Part shown: positions 1-8,133 of the stretch, piece by piece
How the letters are laid out: every line of letters begins with the position of its first letter
Position numbering within the stretch: the stretch's first letter is position 1
From: an uncultured Bacteroidota bacterium
Lineage (GTDB): Bacteria; Bacteroidota; Bacteroidia; Flavobacteriales; Flavobacteriaceae
Length of the DNA stretch: 64,000 nt
Direction: 5' to 3'
Assembly (NCBI GenBank): GCA_902598305.1
Contig: CACKBL010000005.1
Coordinates: 85,883-149,882, forward strand
Translations under genes and position numbers: made by a program
The notes under the pieces: model-generated
What the model saw: the letters and a program-made list of their open reading frames with translations, nothing else
The model's database searches: none
Told to the model about the DNA's origin: nothing

Positions 1-2
1 GT

Positions 3-32
3 GATTTAAAACAGGTATTAGGAGCTGTATAG
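3..32 (+). CDS. 3' end of an upstream gene (partial, uncertain)
   Basis: The first bases stay open in one plus-strand frame that encodes nine residues ending LKQVLGAV and stops with TAG at 30-32, followed by a run of T. This looks like the tail of a gene that lies outside the window and converges on the YqgE gene. Too little is visible to name a family. An alternative is that the window begins in non-coding DNA. Confidence 0.3.
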   Translation, partial: DLKQVLGAV

Positions 33-52
33 TTTTTTTTTAAATTTAAAAT

Positions 53-598
53 TTAATTGTCTTGCAAATTTTCTGGTGCATTAGACCAGATATAAGAATC
101 ACCTTCCATTTTCTTTGTTAGTTTATTCCACAGATTTTCACGAGATTTTTCAAAAATATTTTTTGAATAGTCTTTATTTATTTTCCAAAAATTTTCATCT
201 ATCTCGTCTTTTAGTTGTTGATCACTCCATCCTGAGTAACCTAAGAAAAACATGACATTTTCCTCATCTAATTCGCCATTTTCAGTTTTTGAAATAATTT
301 CATCAAGGTCAAGACCATAGCTCAGGTATTCTGTTATTTTTTTACTGGATTTCAATTTCAATTCGGACTTGTGAATACAAAATAGTTTGTCTTCAGAAAC
401 TGGTCCTCCAAAAAATAGCTTGAGTTTTCTGCTTACTCCAGAAAAAATATTTGAAAGATTAATTTCTAATGGCTTGTTTAAAATAAAGCCCATTGGATTT
501 TTATTTTCTTTATCACAAATTAAAATAACAGACCTCCTAAATATAAAATCTTCTGCTAAAGACACATCAGAAATTAGAAGATAACCTTTGGATATCAA
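53..598 (-). CDS. YqgE/AlgH family protein (UPF0301)
   Basis: This 181-residue protein matches the YqgE/AlgH family in length and in its N-terminal pattern GYLLISDVSLAEDFIFRRSV followed by GFILNKP, FGGPV and a C-terminal GYSGW segment. The family is cytoplasmic and its biochemical role is not established. It is transcribed leftwards from just downstream of the HU gene, and a strong terminator between the two suggests separate transcription. No cysteines or membrane segments stand out. The family call is firm; function is unknown. Confidence 0.9.
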   Translation of the reverse strand: MISKGYLLISDVSLAEDFIFRRSVILICDKENKNPMGFILNKPLEINLSNIFSGVSRKLKLFFGGPVSEDKLFCIHKSELKLKSSKKITEYLSYGLDLDEIISKTENGELDEENVMFFLGYSGWSDQQLKDEIDENFWKINKDYSKNIFEKSRENLWNKLTKKMEGDSYIWSNAPENLQDN

Positions 599-612
599 AG
601 CATAAAATTTAT

Positions 613-640
613 AAAAAAAAAATCTCCCGAAGGAGATTTT
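613..640 (-). terminator. Rho-independent terminator after HU
   Basis: Read on the minus strand, a perfect nine-base stem (AAAATCTCC with GGAGATTTT) closes a UUCG tetraloop and runs directly into a T tract. It lies between the stop of the HU gene at 659 and the start of the YqgE gene at 598. The stable cUUCGg loop plus U tail is the textbook form of an intrinsic terminator. Confidence 0.9.
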
Positions 641-658
641 TCGAAATTACTTATTTTA

Positions 659-931
659 TTAATTTACTGAACCTGATAATTCAGCACCTGCTTTAAATTT
701 AACAACATTTTTAGCAGCAATTTTAATAGTAGCTCCAGTTCTTGGATTTCTTCCATCTCTAGCAGCTCTTTTTGAAACCGACCATGATCCAAATCCTACC
801 AGTGATACTCTACCACCACCTTTTAGTGCTCCTCCCACGTTACCTAGAAAAGATTCTAAAGCTTTTTTGGCTGCAGCTTTTGAAATGTCTGCATCAGCAG
901 CCATTGCATCAATTAATTGTGTTTTGTTCAT
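659..931 (-). CDS. HU family DNA-binding protein
   Basis: This 90-residue basic protein has the full HU/IHF layout: an N-terminal MNKTQLIDAMA helix, a dimerisation core, the VGFGSWSVSKRAARDGRNP arm with the RNPRTG DNA-contacting tip, and a short C-terminal helix. HU is an abundant nucleoid protein that bends DNA without strong sequence preference. The gene stands alone, with a good Bacteroidota promoter upstream (964-992) and a strong terminator downstream, which suits high independent expression. HU rather than IHF is preferred because no sequence-specific partner gene is nearby. Confidence 0.95.
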   Translation of the reverse strand: MNKTQLIDAMAADADISKAAAKKALESFLGNVGGALKGGGRVSLVGFGSWSVSKRAARDGRNPRTGATIKIAAKNVVKFKAGAELSGSVN

Positions 932-963
932 AATATTTAATTTAAATTAACATTTTAGTTACA

Positions 964-992
964 CAAATATATAGTGTTTATGCGAAGTCCAA
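964..992 (-). promoter_or_regulatory. Bacteroidota-type promoter for HU
   Basis: On the minus strand a TTG at 990-992 is followed after 18 bases by TATATTTG at 964-971, matching the TTG / TAnnTTTG arrangement of the Bacteroidota primary sigma factor. The HU start codon lies about 33 bases downstream, giving a short leader. Confidence 0.7.
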
Positions 993-1056
993 CGAATTTT
1001 AACGACTAAATGGTGATAATTGTTGATAACTAAGCATTATTGTTTATAAAACACAA

Positions 1057-1998
1057 TTATTTAGCTCTTAAAAACGATTTTAAATGGTTTCCATTTAAAA
1101 TTTCCCTAGATTTCATCCTTTTCTTATTAGGTATTTGAATTTCATGACATATTAAAATCCCTTCATAATGTGTAATTATAATTTCATCCTTTAACAATAA
1201 AATATTTTCAGGGTTTGATTCATTTTTAGAATATTTGATTGAAGCACTGAAAATTTTTAAAATAATCCTATTTTCTTTGTTTTCCAACTCTGTCCATGCA
1301 CCAGGATACGACGACAGTCCTCTGATTCTTGACTCAACTTTATCTAGAGTTTCTGACCAATCAATTCTTGTATTGTCCTTATTTAATTTTGGGGCTAAAC
1401 TTAAATTTTTGATAGATTCTTGTTCATGTCCATCATTGCCCTTCTTAATTTCATTCAATGTTGAAATTATTATCCTTTTGCTTACTAAAATCATTTTCTT
1501 TTTTAAGCTATCATATGTTTCGGATTTATCTATTTTAATTTTTTCGATTAAAATGATTTTACCACAATCAATTTTGTCATTTATATAAAAGGTTGTAATT
1601 CCTGTTTCAGTTTGTTGGTTAATTATCACCCAATTTATAGGGGCAGCTCCTCTATAATTAGGAAGAATTGAGGCATGTAGATTAATTGTTCCAAGCGGGG
1701 GTATTTCCCATACTAATTTTGGTAATTTTTTGAATGCTACCACAATAAACAAGTCTGCTTTTAAAAGTTTTAATCTTGAAATAAAATCAGTCTCGGTGAA
1801 TGCTTCAGGCTGTAATGTCTTTATATTGTTATCCGAACAAAAATTCCTAACGGCGCTCCTACTTATTTTTCTTCCTCTTCCAGATTTTTTATCTGGATTT
1901 GTTACAACACATTCAAGAACAAAATTTGAATCATAAATTTCCTTTAAGCTGTGAACAGCAAAATCAGGAGTTCCAAAAAAAACTATTTTAAGACTCAT
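1057..1998 (-). CDS. fmt: Methionyl-tRNA formyltransferase
   Basis: Fmt transfers a formyl group from 10-formyltetrahydrofolate to initiator Met-tRNA, allowing bacterial translation to begin with formyl-methionine. The 313-residue protein starts with the family pattern KIVFFGTPDFAV and carries the HASILPNYRGAAPINW active-site segment, in which the Asn and His of the formyltransferase fold are recognisable. The C-terminal tRNA-binding domain follows from about residue 205, beginning with a recognisable LSLAPKL segment. The length is normal for the family. It lies 7 bases downstream of the AAA ATPase gene, so the two are probably co-transcribed. Confidence 0.95.
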   Translation of the reverse strand: MSLKIVFFGTPDFAVHSLKEIYDSNFVLECVVTNPDKKSGRGRKISRSAVRNFCSDNNIKTLQPEAFTETDFISRLKLLKADLFIVVAFKKLPKLVWEIPPLGTINLHASILPNYRGAAPINWVIINQQTETGITTFYINDKIDCGKIILIEKIKIDKSETYDSLKKKMILVSKRIIISTLNEIKKGNDGHEQESIKNLSLAPKLNKDNTRIDWSETLDKVESRIRGLSSYPGAWTELENKENRIILKIFSASIKYSKNESNPENILLLKDEIIITHYEGILICHEIQIPNKKRMKSREILNGNHLKSFLRAK

Positions 1999-2005
1999 TA
2001 GGTTA

Positions 2006-2548
2006 TTATATTTTTTTACAAAATTTGATTATAAAATTAAGTCTTTCACTTAATTTCTTAAACGGTACATTAACCGTTTTAAAATTGTTTTGATAGTTTT
2101 TCTTTAGGATATTATGAATTTTTATTGATTCATTAAAATCTTCATACCTTGAAAAATCTTTTCTGTAAATGTTTTTGTTTGGTTTAACCAAAAATACGAG
2201 GTCATACTTAAAATATTTAAGTTGTTTCTCAAGATTTATATTTCTTTTACCAATAAATTCAAGGTAGGATGTTACATCTAACAAACTTCTATCAAAAAAT
2301 ACTTTATTATACTTTTTCTGAGTTATAGAGTCTTTATACTGCTCTTCTCTTTTTTCCCATAATATATTGCTAAATTTGATTGGATTTTTAACAAATAAAT
2401 TATGACCATGATTTTTTTTACCCTTATCAATTAAATCTCTCGAGATTTCATCATAACAAAAATACCCCAGTCCTTTTAATGCATTAATTATAGTTGTCTT
2501 ACCACCCCCAGGGCCACCACTAATTACAATTTTAGATGTGTCTATCAA
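2006..2548 (-). CDS. P-loop AAA/NadR-like ATPase
   Basis: This 180-residue protein opens with a Walker A motif, GGPGGGKTT, at about residues 11-19 and resembles the AAA_28/NadR-type small kinase-like ATPases. A candidate lid region rich in Arg and Lys (FFDRSLLDVTSYLEF) follows in the middle. The substrate cannot be read from the sequence; members of this group are often annotated only as ATPases. It lies just upstream of fmt and diverges from the DUF493 gene across a 32-base spacer that must hold both promoters. Confidence 0.75.
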   Translation of the reverse strand: MIDTSKIVISGGPGGGKTTIINALKGLGYFCYDEISRDLIDKGKKNHGHNLFVKNPIKFSNILWEKREEQYKDSITQKKYNKVFFDRSLLDVTSYLEFIGKRNINLEKQLKYFKYDLVFLVKPNKNIYRKDFSRYEDFNESIKIHNILKKNYQNNFKTVNVPFKKLSERLNFIIKFCKKI

Positions 2549-2580
2549 TTTTATAATTATTTTTATAAAAATAAATTTAT

Positions 2581-2871
2581 ATGACTATTTCACAAAATTC
2601 AGATGAATTTTACAAGAGATTCTTGAAAAAATTAGAAATTTCTCATTCATGGCCAGGCATGTACATGTTTAAATTTATTATGCCTTCCAATTCTTCTTAT
2701 ATTGAAGAACTGATTTTAATTTTTAAGGATCTTGAAATTAATATTTCCAGGAAATATTCTTCAAATAAGAAATTTTTGAGTATTTCAATTAATACTAAGT
2801 TGAATTTTCCTGAAGAAGTAATTAATATTTACAAAAAAACCAGCCATTTTAAAGGTCTTATTAGACTTTAA
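2581..2871 (+). CDS. DUF493 family protein (YbeD-like)
   Basis: This 96-residue protein matches the DUF493/YbeD family: a small alpha-beta ferredoxin-like domain with the characteristic LEISHSWPGMYMFKFIMP stretch near the N-terminus. The fold resembles the ACT/regulatory domains, and a regulatory role is often proposed but not proven. It begins the plus-strand run DUF493-DUF4290-murA, but a promoter-like element just ahead of DUF4290 suggests the later genes also have their own start site. Confidence 0.75.
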   Translation: MTISQNSDEFYKRFLKKLEISHSWPGMYMFKFIMPSNSSYIEELILIFKDLEINISRKYSSNKKFLSISINTKLNFPEEVINIYKKTSHFKGLIRL

Positions 2872-2893
2872 TAAAATTTTTAATAAAAAATGT

Positions 2894-2901
2894 TACTTTT
2901 G
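2894..2901 (+). promoter_or_regulatory. -7 promoter element before DUF4290/murA
   Basis: TACTTTTG at this position fits the Bacteroidota -7 consensus TAnnTTTG and lies 33 bases before the DUF4290 start codon. No clear TTG -33 box was seen in the T-rich sequence upstream, so the call rests on the -7 element and its position. Confidence 0.5.
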
Positions 2902-2934
2902 TGATACCTCTATAAATATCCAATAAAAACTTTT

Positions 2935-3579
2935 ATGGAACCACTTCAATATAATTCTGATAGACCTGACTTGATTATTCCTGAATATGGAAGGCATATT
3001 CATCTTATGGTTGAGCAAATAATTGATATAAAAGATAAAGAAGAAAGAAACAAAAAGGCTAAAGCAGTAATTGATGTTATGGGAAATTTAAATCCTCATC
3101 TGCGAGATATTTCTGATTTTCAGCACAAGCTCTGGGATCAACTTTTTATTATGTCAAATTTCAAGCTTGACGTGGATAGTCCTTTTGAAAAACCTGAAGC
3201 GGAATTGTTAGCTAAAAAACCAAAACCAATGGATTACCCTAATAATCCACCTAAATATAGGTTTTATGGTAGTAACCTTAAAAAAATGATTGATGCAGCA
3301 ATCAAGTGGGAGGAAGGAGAAATGAAAGACGCTTTGGTATATAATATTGCTAATCATATGAAAAAGTGTTTTTTAAACTGGAATAAAGACACTGTTGATG
3401 ATAACGTTATTTTTGATCATTTAAGTGAGCTTTCTGAAGGCAAATTATCAATTAAAGAAGACCTTTTACCACTCACATCTACAGATGTTCTCTTGAAAAT
3501 GAAATCAAAAAATGGAAATGGACCCAGGAATAAATCAATGAATAAGCCGAGAAAAGGTCGGAATAGAAAACGATATTAA
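2935..3579 (+). CDS. DUF4290 domain protein
   Basis: This 214-residue protein is recognisable as the Bacteroidota-restricted DUF4290 family by its start (LQYNSDRPDLIIPEYGRHIH) and the central PKYRFYGSNLKKMID segment. It is predicted cytoplasmic, acidic in its core, and ends in a strongly basic tail (KNGNGPRNKSMNKPRKGRNRKRY region) suggestive of nucleic-acid or ribosome contact. Its gene directly precedes murA by six bases, so the two are co-transcribed. The function is unknown; the basic tail is the only visible clue. Confidence 0.85.
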   Translation: MEPLQYNSDRPDLIIPEYGRHIHLMVEQIIDIKDKEERNKKAKAVIDVMGNLNPHLRDISDFQHKLWDQLFIMSNFKLDVDSPFEKPEAELLAKKPKPMDYPNNPPKYRFYGSNLKKMIDAAIKWEEGEMKDALVYNIANHMKKCFLNWNKDTVDDNVIFDHLSELSEGKLSIKEDLLPLTSTDVLLKMKSKNGNGPRNKSMNKPRKGRNRKRY

Positions 3580-3585
3580 AGTATA

Positions 3586-4899
3586 ATGAGTTCATTTGTT
3601 ATTGAAGGTGGTCAATCACTAAAAGGAAGGATAAAACCTCAAGGTGCAAAGAATGAAGCTTTACAAGTTATAAGCAGTGTCCTTTTAACAGCTGAAGAAG
3701 TAACAATTGAAAACATACCAAATATAATTGATGTAAATCGTTTAATTGAAATTTTAAAGTTTATTGGGGTAAAAATTAATAAACTTAATTCTGGAGAATA
3801 TTCATTTAAAGCAGATGAACTGAACTTAGAATTTTTAAAATCAGACAAATATAAAAATTTGGCAAAATCAATAAGGGGATCTATTATGATAGTTGGTCCG
3901 CTACTAGCAAGATTCGGATTTGGGTCTATTCCAAGACCAGGTGGAGATAAAATAGGTAGAAGAAGATTGGATACACATTTTGAAAGTTTTAAAAAATTAG
4001 GTGCCGAATTTAGTTATGATAGAAAAGAAAGTTTTTTTAATATAAAGGCAAAAAAACTGAAAGGATCCAATATTTTACTTGATGAAGCCTCAGTTACGGG
4101 CACTGCAAATATTGTCATGGCAGGTGTTCTCGCCGAAGGAAAAACCACTATTTATAATGCTGCATGTGAACCTTATATTCAACAATTATGTAAATTATTA
4201 AATAGGATGGGGGCAAAGATCTCAGGTATAGGTTCAAATTTCTTAATTATTGAAGGTGTAAGTAAATTAAATGGTGCCAGTCATAAAATATTGCCTGATA
4301 TGATTGAGATAGGAAGTTGGATTGGTCTTGCGGCCATAACGAAAAGTGAACTTACAATTGAGAATGTAAACTGGGAGTATTTAGGTCAAATACCAATGAT
4401 TTTTAAAAAACTTGGTATAAGAATAGAAAAAATAGATGATAATATTTTTATACCTAAACATAAAAATGGATATGAAATTCAAAGCTATATAGATGGTTCA
4501 ATTTTAACTATCGCTGACGCTCCTTGGCCCGGTTTTTCTCCTGACTTAATAAGTATAGCATTGGTGGTTGCAACTCAAGCTAATGGGAGTGTCTTAATTC
4601 ATCAAAAAATGTTTGAGAGTAGACTTTTCTTTGTTGATAAGTTAATTGACATGGGTGCTAAAATCATACTTTGTGACCCTCACAGAGCAACAGTCAATGG
4701 GCATAACTTTAGATCAAATCTAAAAGCATCAGCTATGACATCTCCTGACATAAGAGCTGGAATTGCTCTTTTGATAGCCGCTTTATCGGCAGATGGAACG
4801 AGTAAAATTGAAAACATCGAGCAAATTGATAGGGGTTACGAGAATATAGACGAAAAGCTAAGAAAGATTGGCGCTAAAATTGAAAGGGTTGAGAGCTAA
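3586..4899 (+). CDS. murA: UDP-N-acetylglucosamine 1-carboxyvinyltransferase
   Basis: MurA catalyses the first committed step of peptidoglycan synthesis, adding enolpyruvate from PEP to UDP-GlcNAc in the cytoplasm. The 437-residue length and the repeated inside-out alpha/beta barrel pattern fit the family, with KNEALQ near residue 22, a PRPGGDKIGRR loop at 116-126 and the C-terminal SPDIRAGIALLIAAL and RGYENIDEKL segments. The residue that is normally the fosfomycin-alkylated Cys (Cys115 in Escherichia coli) is Asp121, encoded by GAT at 3946-3948. The Asp form is known in naturally fosfomycin-insensitive MurA enzymes such as that of Mycobacterium, and is active. The gene follows DUF4290 by six bases and converges on the photobiology operon. 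Confidence 0.95.
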   Translation: MSSFVIEGGQSLKGRIKPQGAKNEALQVISSVLLTAEEVTIENIPNIIDVNRLIEILKFIGVKINKLNSGEYSFKADELNLEFLKSDKYKNLAKSIRGSIMIVGPLLARFGFGSIPRPGGDKIGRRRLDTHFESFKKLGAEFSYDRKESFFNIKAKKLKGSNILLDEASVTGTANIVMAGVLAEGKTTIYNAACEPYIQQLCKLLNRMGAKISGIGSNFLIIEGVSKLNGASHKILPDMIEIGSWIGLAAITKSELTIENVNWEYLGQIPMIFKKLGIRIEKIDDNIFIPKHKNGYEIQSYIDGSILTIADAPWPGFSPDLISIALVVATQANGSVLIHQKMFESRLFFVDKLIDMGAKIILCDPHRATVNGHNFRSNLKASAMTSPDIRAGIALLIAALSADGTSKIENIEQIDRGYENIDEKLRKIGAKIERVES

Positions 4900-4900
4900 C

Positions 4901-5194
4901 CTAATTTCTTTTTCTTTTTGATATTTTGTTTAAAGTAATTTGTCTCTGACTATTTGATTTAAATCTTAATTTGTCTCCTGATGACATACTACTATGCTTC
5001 GTTGACCTTCCTTGAACTCTTTTTCTCCACATTTTAAAACTTTTTTCCTTCAGTTCTTTTCTCATCAATTTAATAACATCTTTTTCAGCAATACCAAATT
5101 GTTTTTTAATAACATCAAACGAAGTTCTATCTTCCCAAGCCATCTCAATGATTCTATCCAGCTCACGGTGACTAAAAACGATTTTATTTTTCAT
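4901..5194 (-). CDS. DUF2805 / TIGR03643 family protein, HTH-like
   Basis: This 97-residue basic protein matches the family by its start (SHRELDRIIEMAWEDRTSFD) and by the KxMRKELKEKSFKMWRKRV core. Residues about 12-46 read like a helix-turn-helix (FDVIKKQFGIAEKDVIKLM, comparable to a sigma-region-4 or Trp-repressor-like helix pair), followed by a Lys/Arg-rich tail. From recollection, the family is often found beside photolyase and cryptochrome genes, as here. It is the last gene of a seven-gene operon, 29 bases after the photolyase-related gene. A DNA-binding or regulatory role is my inference; no function is established. Confidence 0.75.
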   Translation of the reverse strand: MKNKIVFSHRELDRIIEMAWEDRTSFDVIKKQFGIAEKDVIKLMRKELKEKSFKMWRKRVQGRSTKHSSMSSGDKLRFKSNSQRQITLNKISKRKRN

Positions 5195-5223
5195 TTTTAA
5201 TTTTAATTAGCATGTATGAAAAT

Positions 5224-6720
5224 TTAATTATCAGAATTGTCAATTGATAACAAGTAATCTTCTGCACACTTTAGATAGTTTGTTTTTTTTAAAATATCCA
5301 TTTTGTCAAAGCTTCTTACGAGAATTCTCATTCTTGGGTTTTTTTCAAAAAACTCTCTTTTTTTGTCTATAAAATTCCAAAAAAGTGAATCCCAGATGGT
5401 ACACCAATCTCCTTTTTTGTAATTACTCATTTTAAGTATATAGTTACTACCGCTTATGTAGGGTTTTGTGGACATAAGGCCTCCATCAGCGAATTGACTC
5501 ATTCCATAAACGTTTGGAACCATTACCCAATCATAGGCATCAATGAATAACTCCATAAACCATTTATAGACTTCGTCCGGGTCAAATTCACATAAAAGCA
5601 TGAAATTTCCCATTATCATAAGCCTTTCAATGTGGTGCGCATATGCTGTAGTATTAATTTTCTTTATTGTGTCGTCAACCGGGTCTATACCAGTATTTCC
5701 ATCATAAAAAGATTTACTAATTTTTCTTTTAAAGCCCCAAAAGTTTTTTGTCCTTTCTTCAACCCCTTTGCAAAAGTAAATACCCCTTATAAACTCTCTC
5801 CAGCCAATAATTTGTCTTATAAACCCTTCACATGAATTAATCATTATATTATTTTTTTGATAAAAATCAATTGACTCCTTAACAATAAATTCAGGTGTGA
5901 TTAATCCGCTGTTAATTAGTGGCGAAAGTAAGCTATGATTTAAAAAAGACTCTTCTTTAACAATTGAATCCTCGTATGGGCCAAATTCGTTAAACCTATC
6001 TTTAAGAAACTTTAAAAACCATAATTTTGCACTTTTGTGATCAGTAGGATAAATAAATTTAACATTGATTAATCCTGGATTTTGACTGTAATTTGTATTA
6101 ATGAAACTTACAGATTCAGAAAAAAGTTTATCATCTACATCTGCAAATTCTATTTTAGGCGGATTTTTGTCTTTTGGATATTTTTCCCTATTCATCACAT
6201 CATATGTCCAATCCCCCCCTGTTGGTTTTCCGTTTTGTTCGATTAGAATATTAAATTTTTTTCTTTGTGATTTATAGAACGAGGTTTGAAAAAACTTTTT
6301 TTTGTCTTTTTTAAAAAACTCGTTTAGTTCAGATTTTTTAGTTATAAAACTTGGATTTTCATGAATAATTAGTTGGATTTTATTTTTTTTACAAAAATTT
6401 GAAATTCTTTTTTGGATATAATAATCATCGGGATCTATTATTTCAATTTTGTTGAGATTAATACATAGATTTTCAAGTAAATTTCTTATGTCAGATTCTG
6501 TTTCGGTTGATTCAATATATTTTACTTTTCTGTCGTGCAACTCCAAATAACGCTGATAATTTTTCATCGTAAGCCTGTGGAAAAGTATTTTTTGCTTGTG
6601 AAATTTAAATTGATTGAAAAAAAGAAATTCTTCAACCAAAATAAATTCATTTTGGTTTTTCATTAAGGGAGAATTTTCAAAAAGCTGATTTGGAAATAAT
6701 ATGTTCATATTTTCATTCAT
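5224..6720 (-). CDS. Photolyase-related protein (FeS-BCP/PhrB family) lacking Fe-S ligands
   Basis: This 498-residue protein belongs to the deoxyribodipyrimidine photolyase-related family, whose studied members (PhrB, CryB) are bacterial (6-4) photolyases or cryptochromes with FAD and a 4Fe-4S cluster. The active-site pair in AYAHHIERLM is present (His362, His363), as are PNVYGMSQFADGG and the SNYILKMSNY segment. Of the four cluster cysteines, aligned by eye with PhrB (350, 438, 441, 454), only Cys440 remains: the first is Pro347 and the CxxC loop after MSNY is deleted. FAD binding could persist without the cluster. It overlaps the DASH gene by eight bases. It may still repair DNA or act as a photoreceptor. 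Confidence 0.88.
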   Translation of the reverse strand: MNENMNILFPNQLFENSPLMKNQNEFILVEEFLFFNQFKFHKQKILFHRLTMKNYQRYLELHDRKVKYIESTETESDIRNLLENLCINLNKIEIIDPDDYYIQKRISNFCKKNKIQLIIHENPSFITKKSELNEFFKKDKKKFFQTSFYKSQRKKFNILIEQNGKPTGGDWTYDVMNREKYPKDKNPPKIEFADVDDKLFSESVSFINTNYSQNPGLINVKFIYPTDHKSAKLWFLKFLKDRFNEFGPYEDSIVKEESFLNHSLLSPLINSGLITPEFIVKESIDFYQKNNIMINSCEGFIRQIIGWREFIRGIYFCKGVEERTKNFWGFKRKISKSFYDGNTGIDPVDDTIKKINTTAYAHHIERLMIMGNFMLLCEFDPDEVYKWFMELFIDAYDWVMVPNVYGMSQFADGGLMSTKPYISGSNYILKMSNYKKGDWCTIWDSLFWNFIDKKREFFEKNPRMRILVRSFDKMDILKKTNYLKCAEDYLLSIDNSDN

Positions 6721-8014
6721 TTAGCCACAAATTTTGAAATTTCATGTTAGGATCGTATTTTTCTGACTGCCATTTAATGTTGAATTTCCTGTCCCTTGGA
6801 TCATTTCCAACACCAGATACATACATCCAATTTCCATAATTGCTATGTACATCATAATCTATAAGCATTGATTCGAAATATGAAGCACCGATTCTCCAAT
6901 CCAATTTTAGTTCCTTTGCAAAATAACTAGCAACATTTTGTCTTCCCCTATTACTCATCCATCCAGTATTTTTTATTTCCAACATATTTGAATTCACAAA
7001 TGGTTCTTTTGTTTTTCCGTTAATCCATTCATATACTTTGGTTTTTGATTTATCCCAATTATATTTTCTGTTCAAAATACCTTCAATACTAAAAATCTTG
7101 TCTCTATATTTCATTGATATGTACTTAAAATAGTCTCTCCATATAAGTTCAAATACCAACCAATATGTGGATTGGTTTTTGATTACCTTATTTTCATATT
7201 TTTTTATTTCCCAATAAATCATTTTTGGGGATACAGAACCGTTTGCTAACCAAGAAGAGAACTTAGAACTATAATCAATTCCAATCAATCCATTTCTAGT
7301 ATGTTTATAAACAGATAACTTTTTTGTTTCCCATAAATAATTATTGATTCTCTCAATACCACTTTTGCCCCCCCCTTTAAATGGGAATGCGCTTCTTTTG
7401 TCAAGTTTAAATTCCTTAAAACCTAAATCATTTAAACTTGGAATTTTGTATTTCTCGGATAGTCTATTCTTTGATTCCAACCTATGCGGATTATCCGCCA
7501 AACTCCTAACTTTTAAATCTTTTTCACATTTTTTTCTAAATAACGTGAAAACATTGGGGATATCGTCAATTTTTTTTTTCAAATCGTTGGGGTGATATAA
7601 AAATTGTTCGAAAGAATAGTTCACTTTTACATTACTATCAATCTTATTTAAAACTTCTTTTTCTTCATTGATTTCGTCACGAGTCCATTCTCTTTGAATG
7701 AAAATTTCCTTGACATTTAATTTTTTTATCTTTTTTATAAGATTTTGACCATCTGGACAATTGTCAATTATTAAACTAATATTCAACTTATCTAACTCAA
7801 GTTGCAAATCATTTACTGATTCAATCATAAATTTACTTCTGTAAATACCTGTTTTTTTAAACCCCATATTTAATTCTTTAAATAAATTAGGATTAAAATT
7901 GAAATAAGCGACAACTTGTCTATTGCTATCAATAGCTTTTGAAAGTCCCTGATGATCTCTTATTCTAAGATCGTTTCTATACCAAACTAGAGAAACACCT
8001 AACGAGCTCGACAT
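6713..8014 (-). CDS. DASH-type cryptochrome
   Basis: The 433-residue protein has the photolyase/cryptochrome layout: an N-terminal Rossmann antenna domain starting [15 protein letters not shown] and a C-terminal FAD domain with [58 protein letters not shown]. The MSNRGRQ and GNDPR signatures separate DASH cryptochromes from class I photolyases. DASH proteins repair CPDs in single-stranded DNA and may also sense blue light. The gene overlaps the upstream zinc-finger gene by 16 bases and the downstream photolyase-related gene by 8, so all three are translationally linked in the same operon. Confidence 0.92.
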   Translation of the reverse strand: MSSSLGVSLVWYRNDLRIRDHQGLSKAIDSNRQVVAYFNFNPNLFKELNMGFKKTGIYRSKFMIESVNDLQLELDKLNISLIIDNCPDGQNLIKKIKKLNVKEIFIQREWTRDEINEEKEVLNKIDSNVKVNYSFEQFLYHPNDLKKKIDDIPNVFTLFRKKCEKDLKVRSLADNPHRLESKNRLSEKYKIPSLNDLGFKEFKLDKRSAFPFKGGGKSGIERINNYLWETKKLSVYKHTRNGLIGIDYSSKFSSWLANGSVSPKMIYWEIKKYENKVIKNQSTYWLVFELIWRDYFKYISMKYRDKIFSIEGILNRKYNWDKSKTKVYEWINGKTKEPFVNSNMLEIKNTGWMSNRGRQNVASYFAKELKLDWRIGASYFESMLIDYDVHSNYGNWMYVSGVGNDPRDRKFNIKWQSEKYDPNMKFQNLWLNE

Positions 8015-8133
8015 CTTTTACTACAGTATTTGACATTATTCCAGTTGTTTTCCCATTTTTTTCTCCAACTAAATGGTCTTTTACAAGCTGGACAAATTTT
8101 AGATGGTAAATTTGCTTTTTTAACACCATTCAT
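7999..8133 (-). CDS. DUF2256 small zinc-finger protein
   Basis: A 44-residue open frame fills the gap between the CPD photolyase and the DASH gene. It begins with ATG directly after the photolyase stop codon and ends 16 bases inside the DASH gene. The sequence has a CPAC pair at about residues 14-17, a basic and Trp-rich middle ([11 protein letters not shown]) and a YCSKRC pair near the C-terminus, giving a four-Cys zinc site. This is the DUF2256 pattern, which I recall as a frequent neighbour of photolyase and cryptochrome genes. No function is known; nucleic-acid or protein contact by the zinc ribbon is plausible. Confidence 0.85.
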   Translation of the reverse strand: MNGVKKANLPSKICPACKRPFSWRKKWENNWNNVKYCSKRCRAR

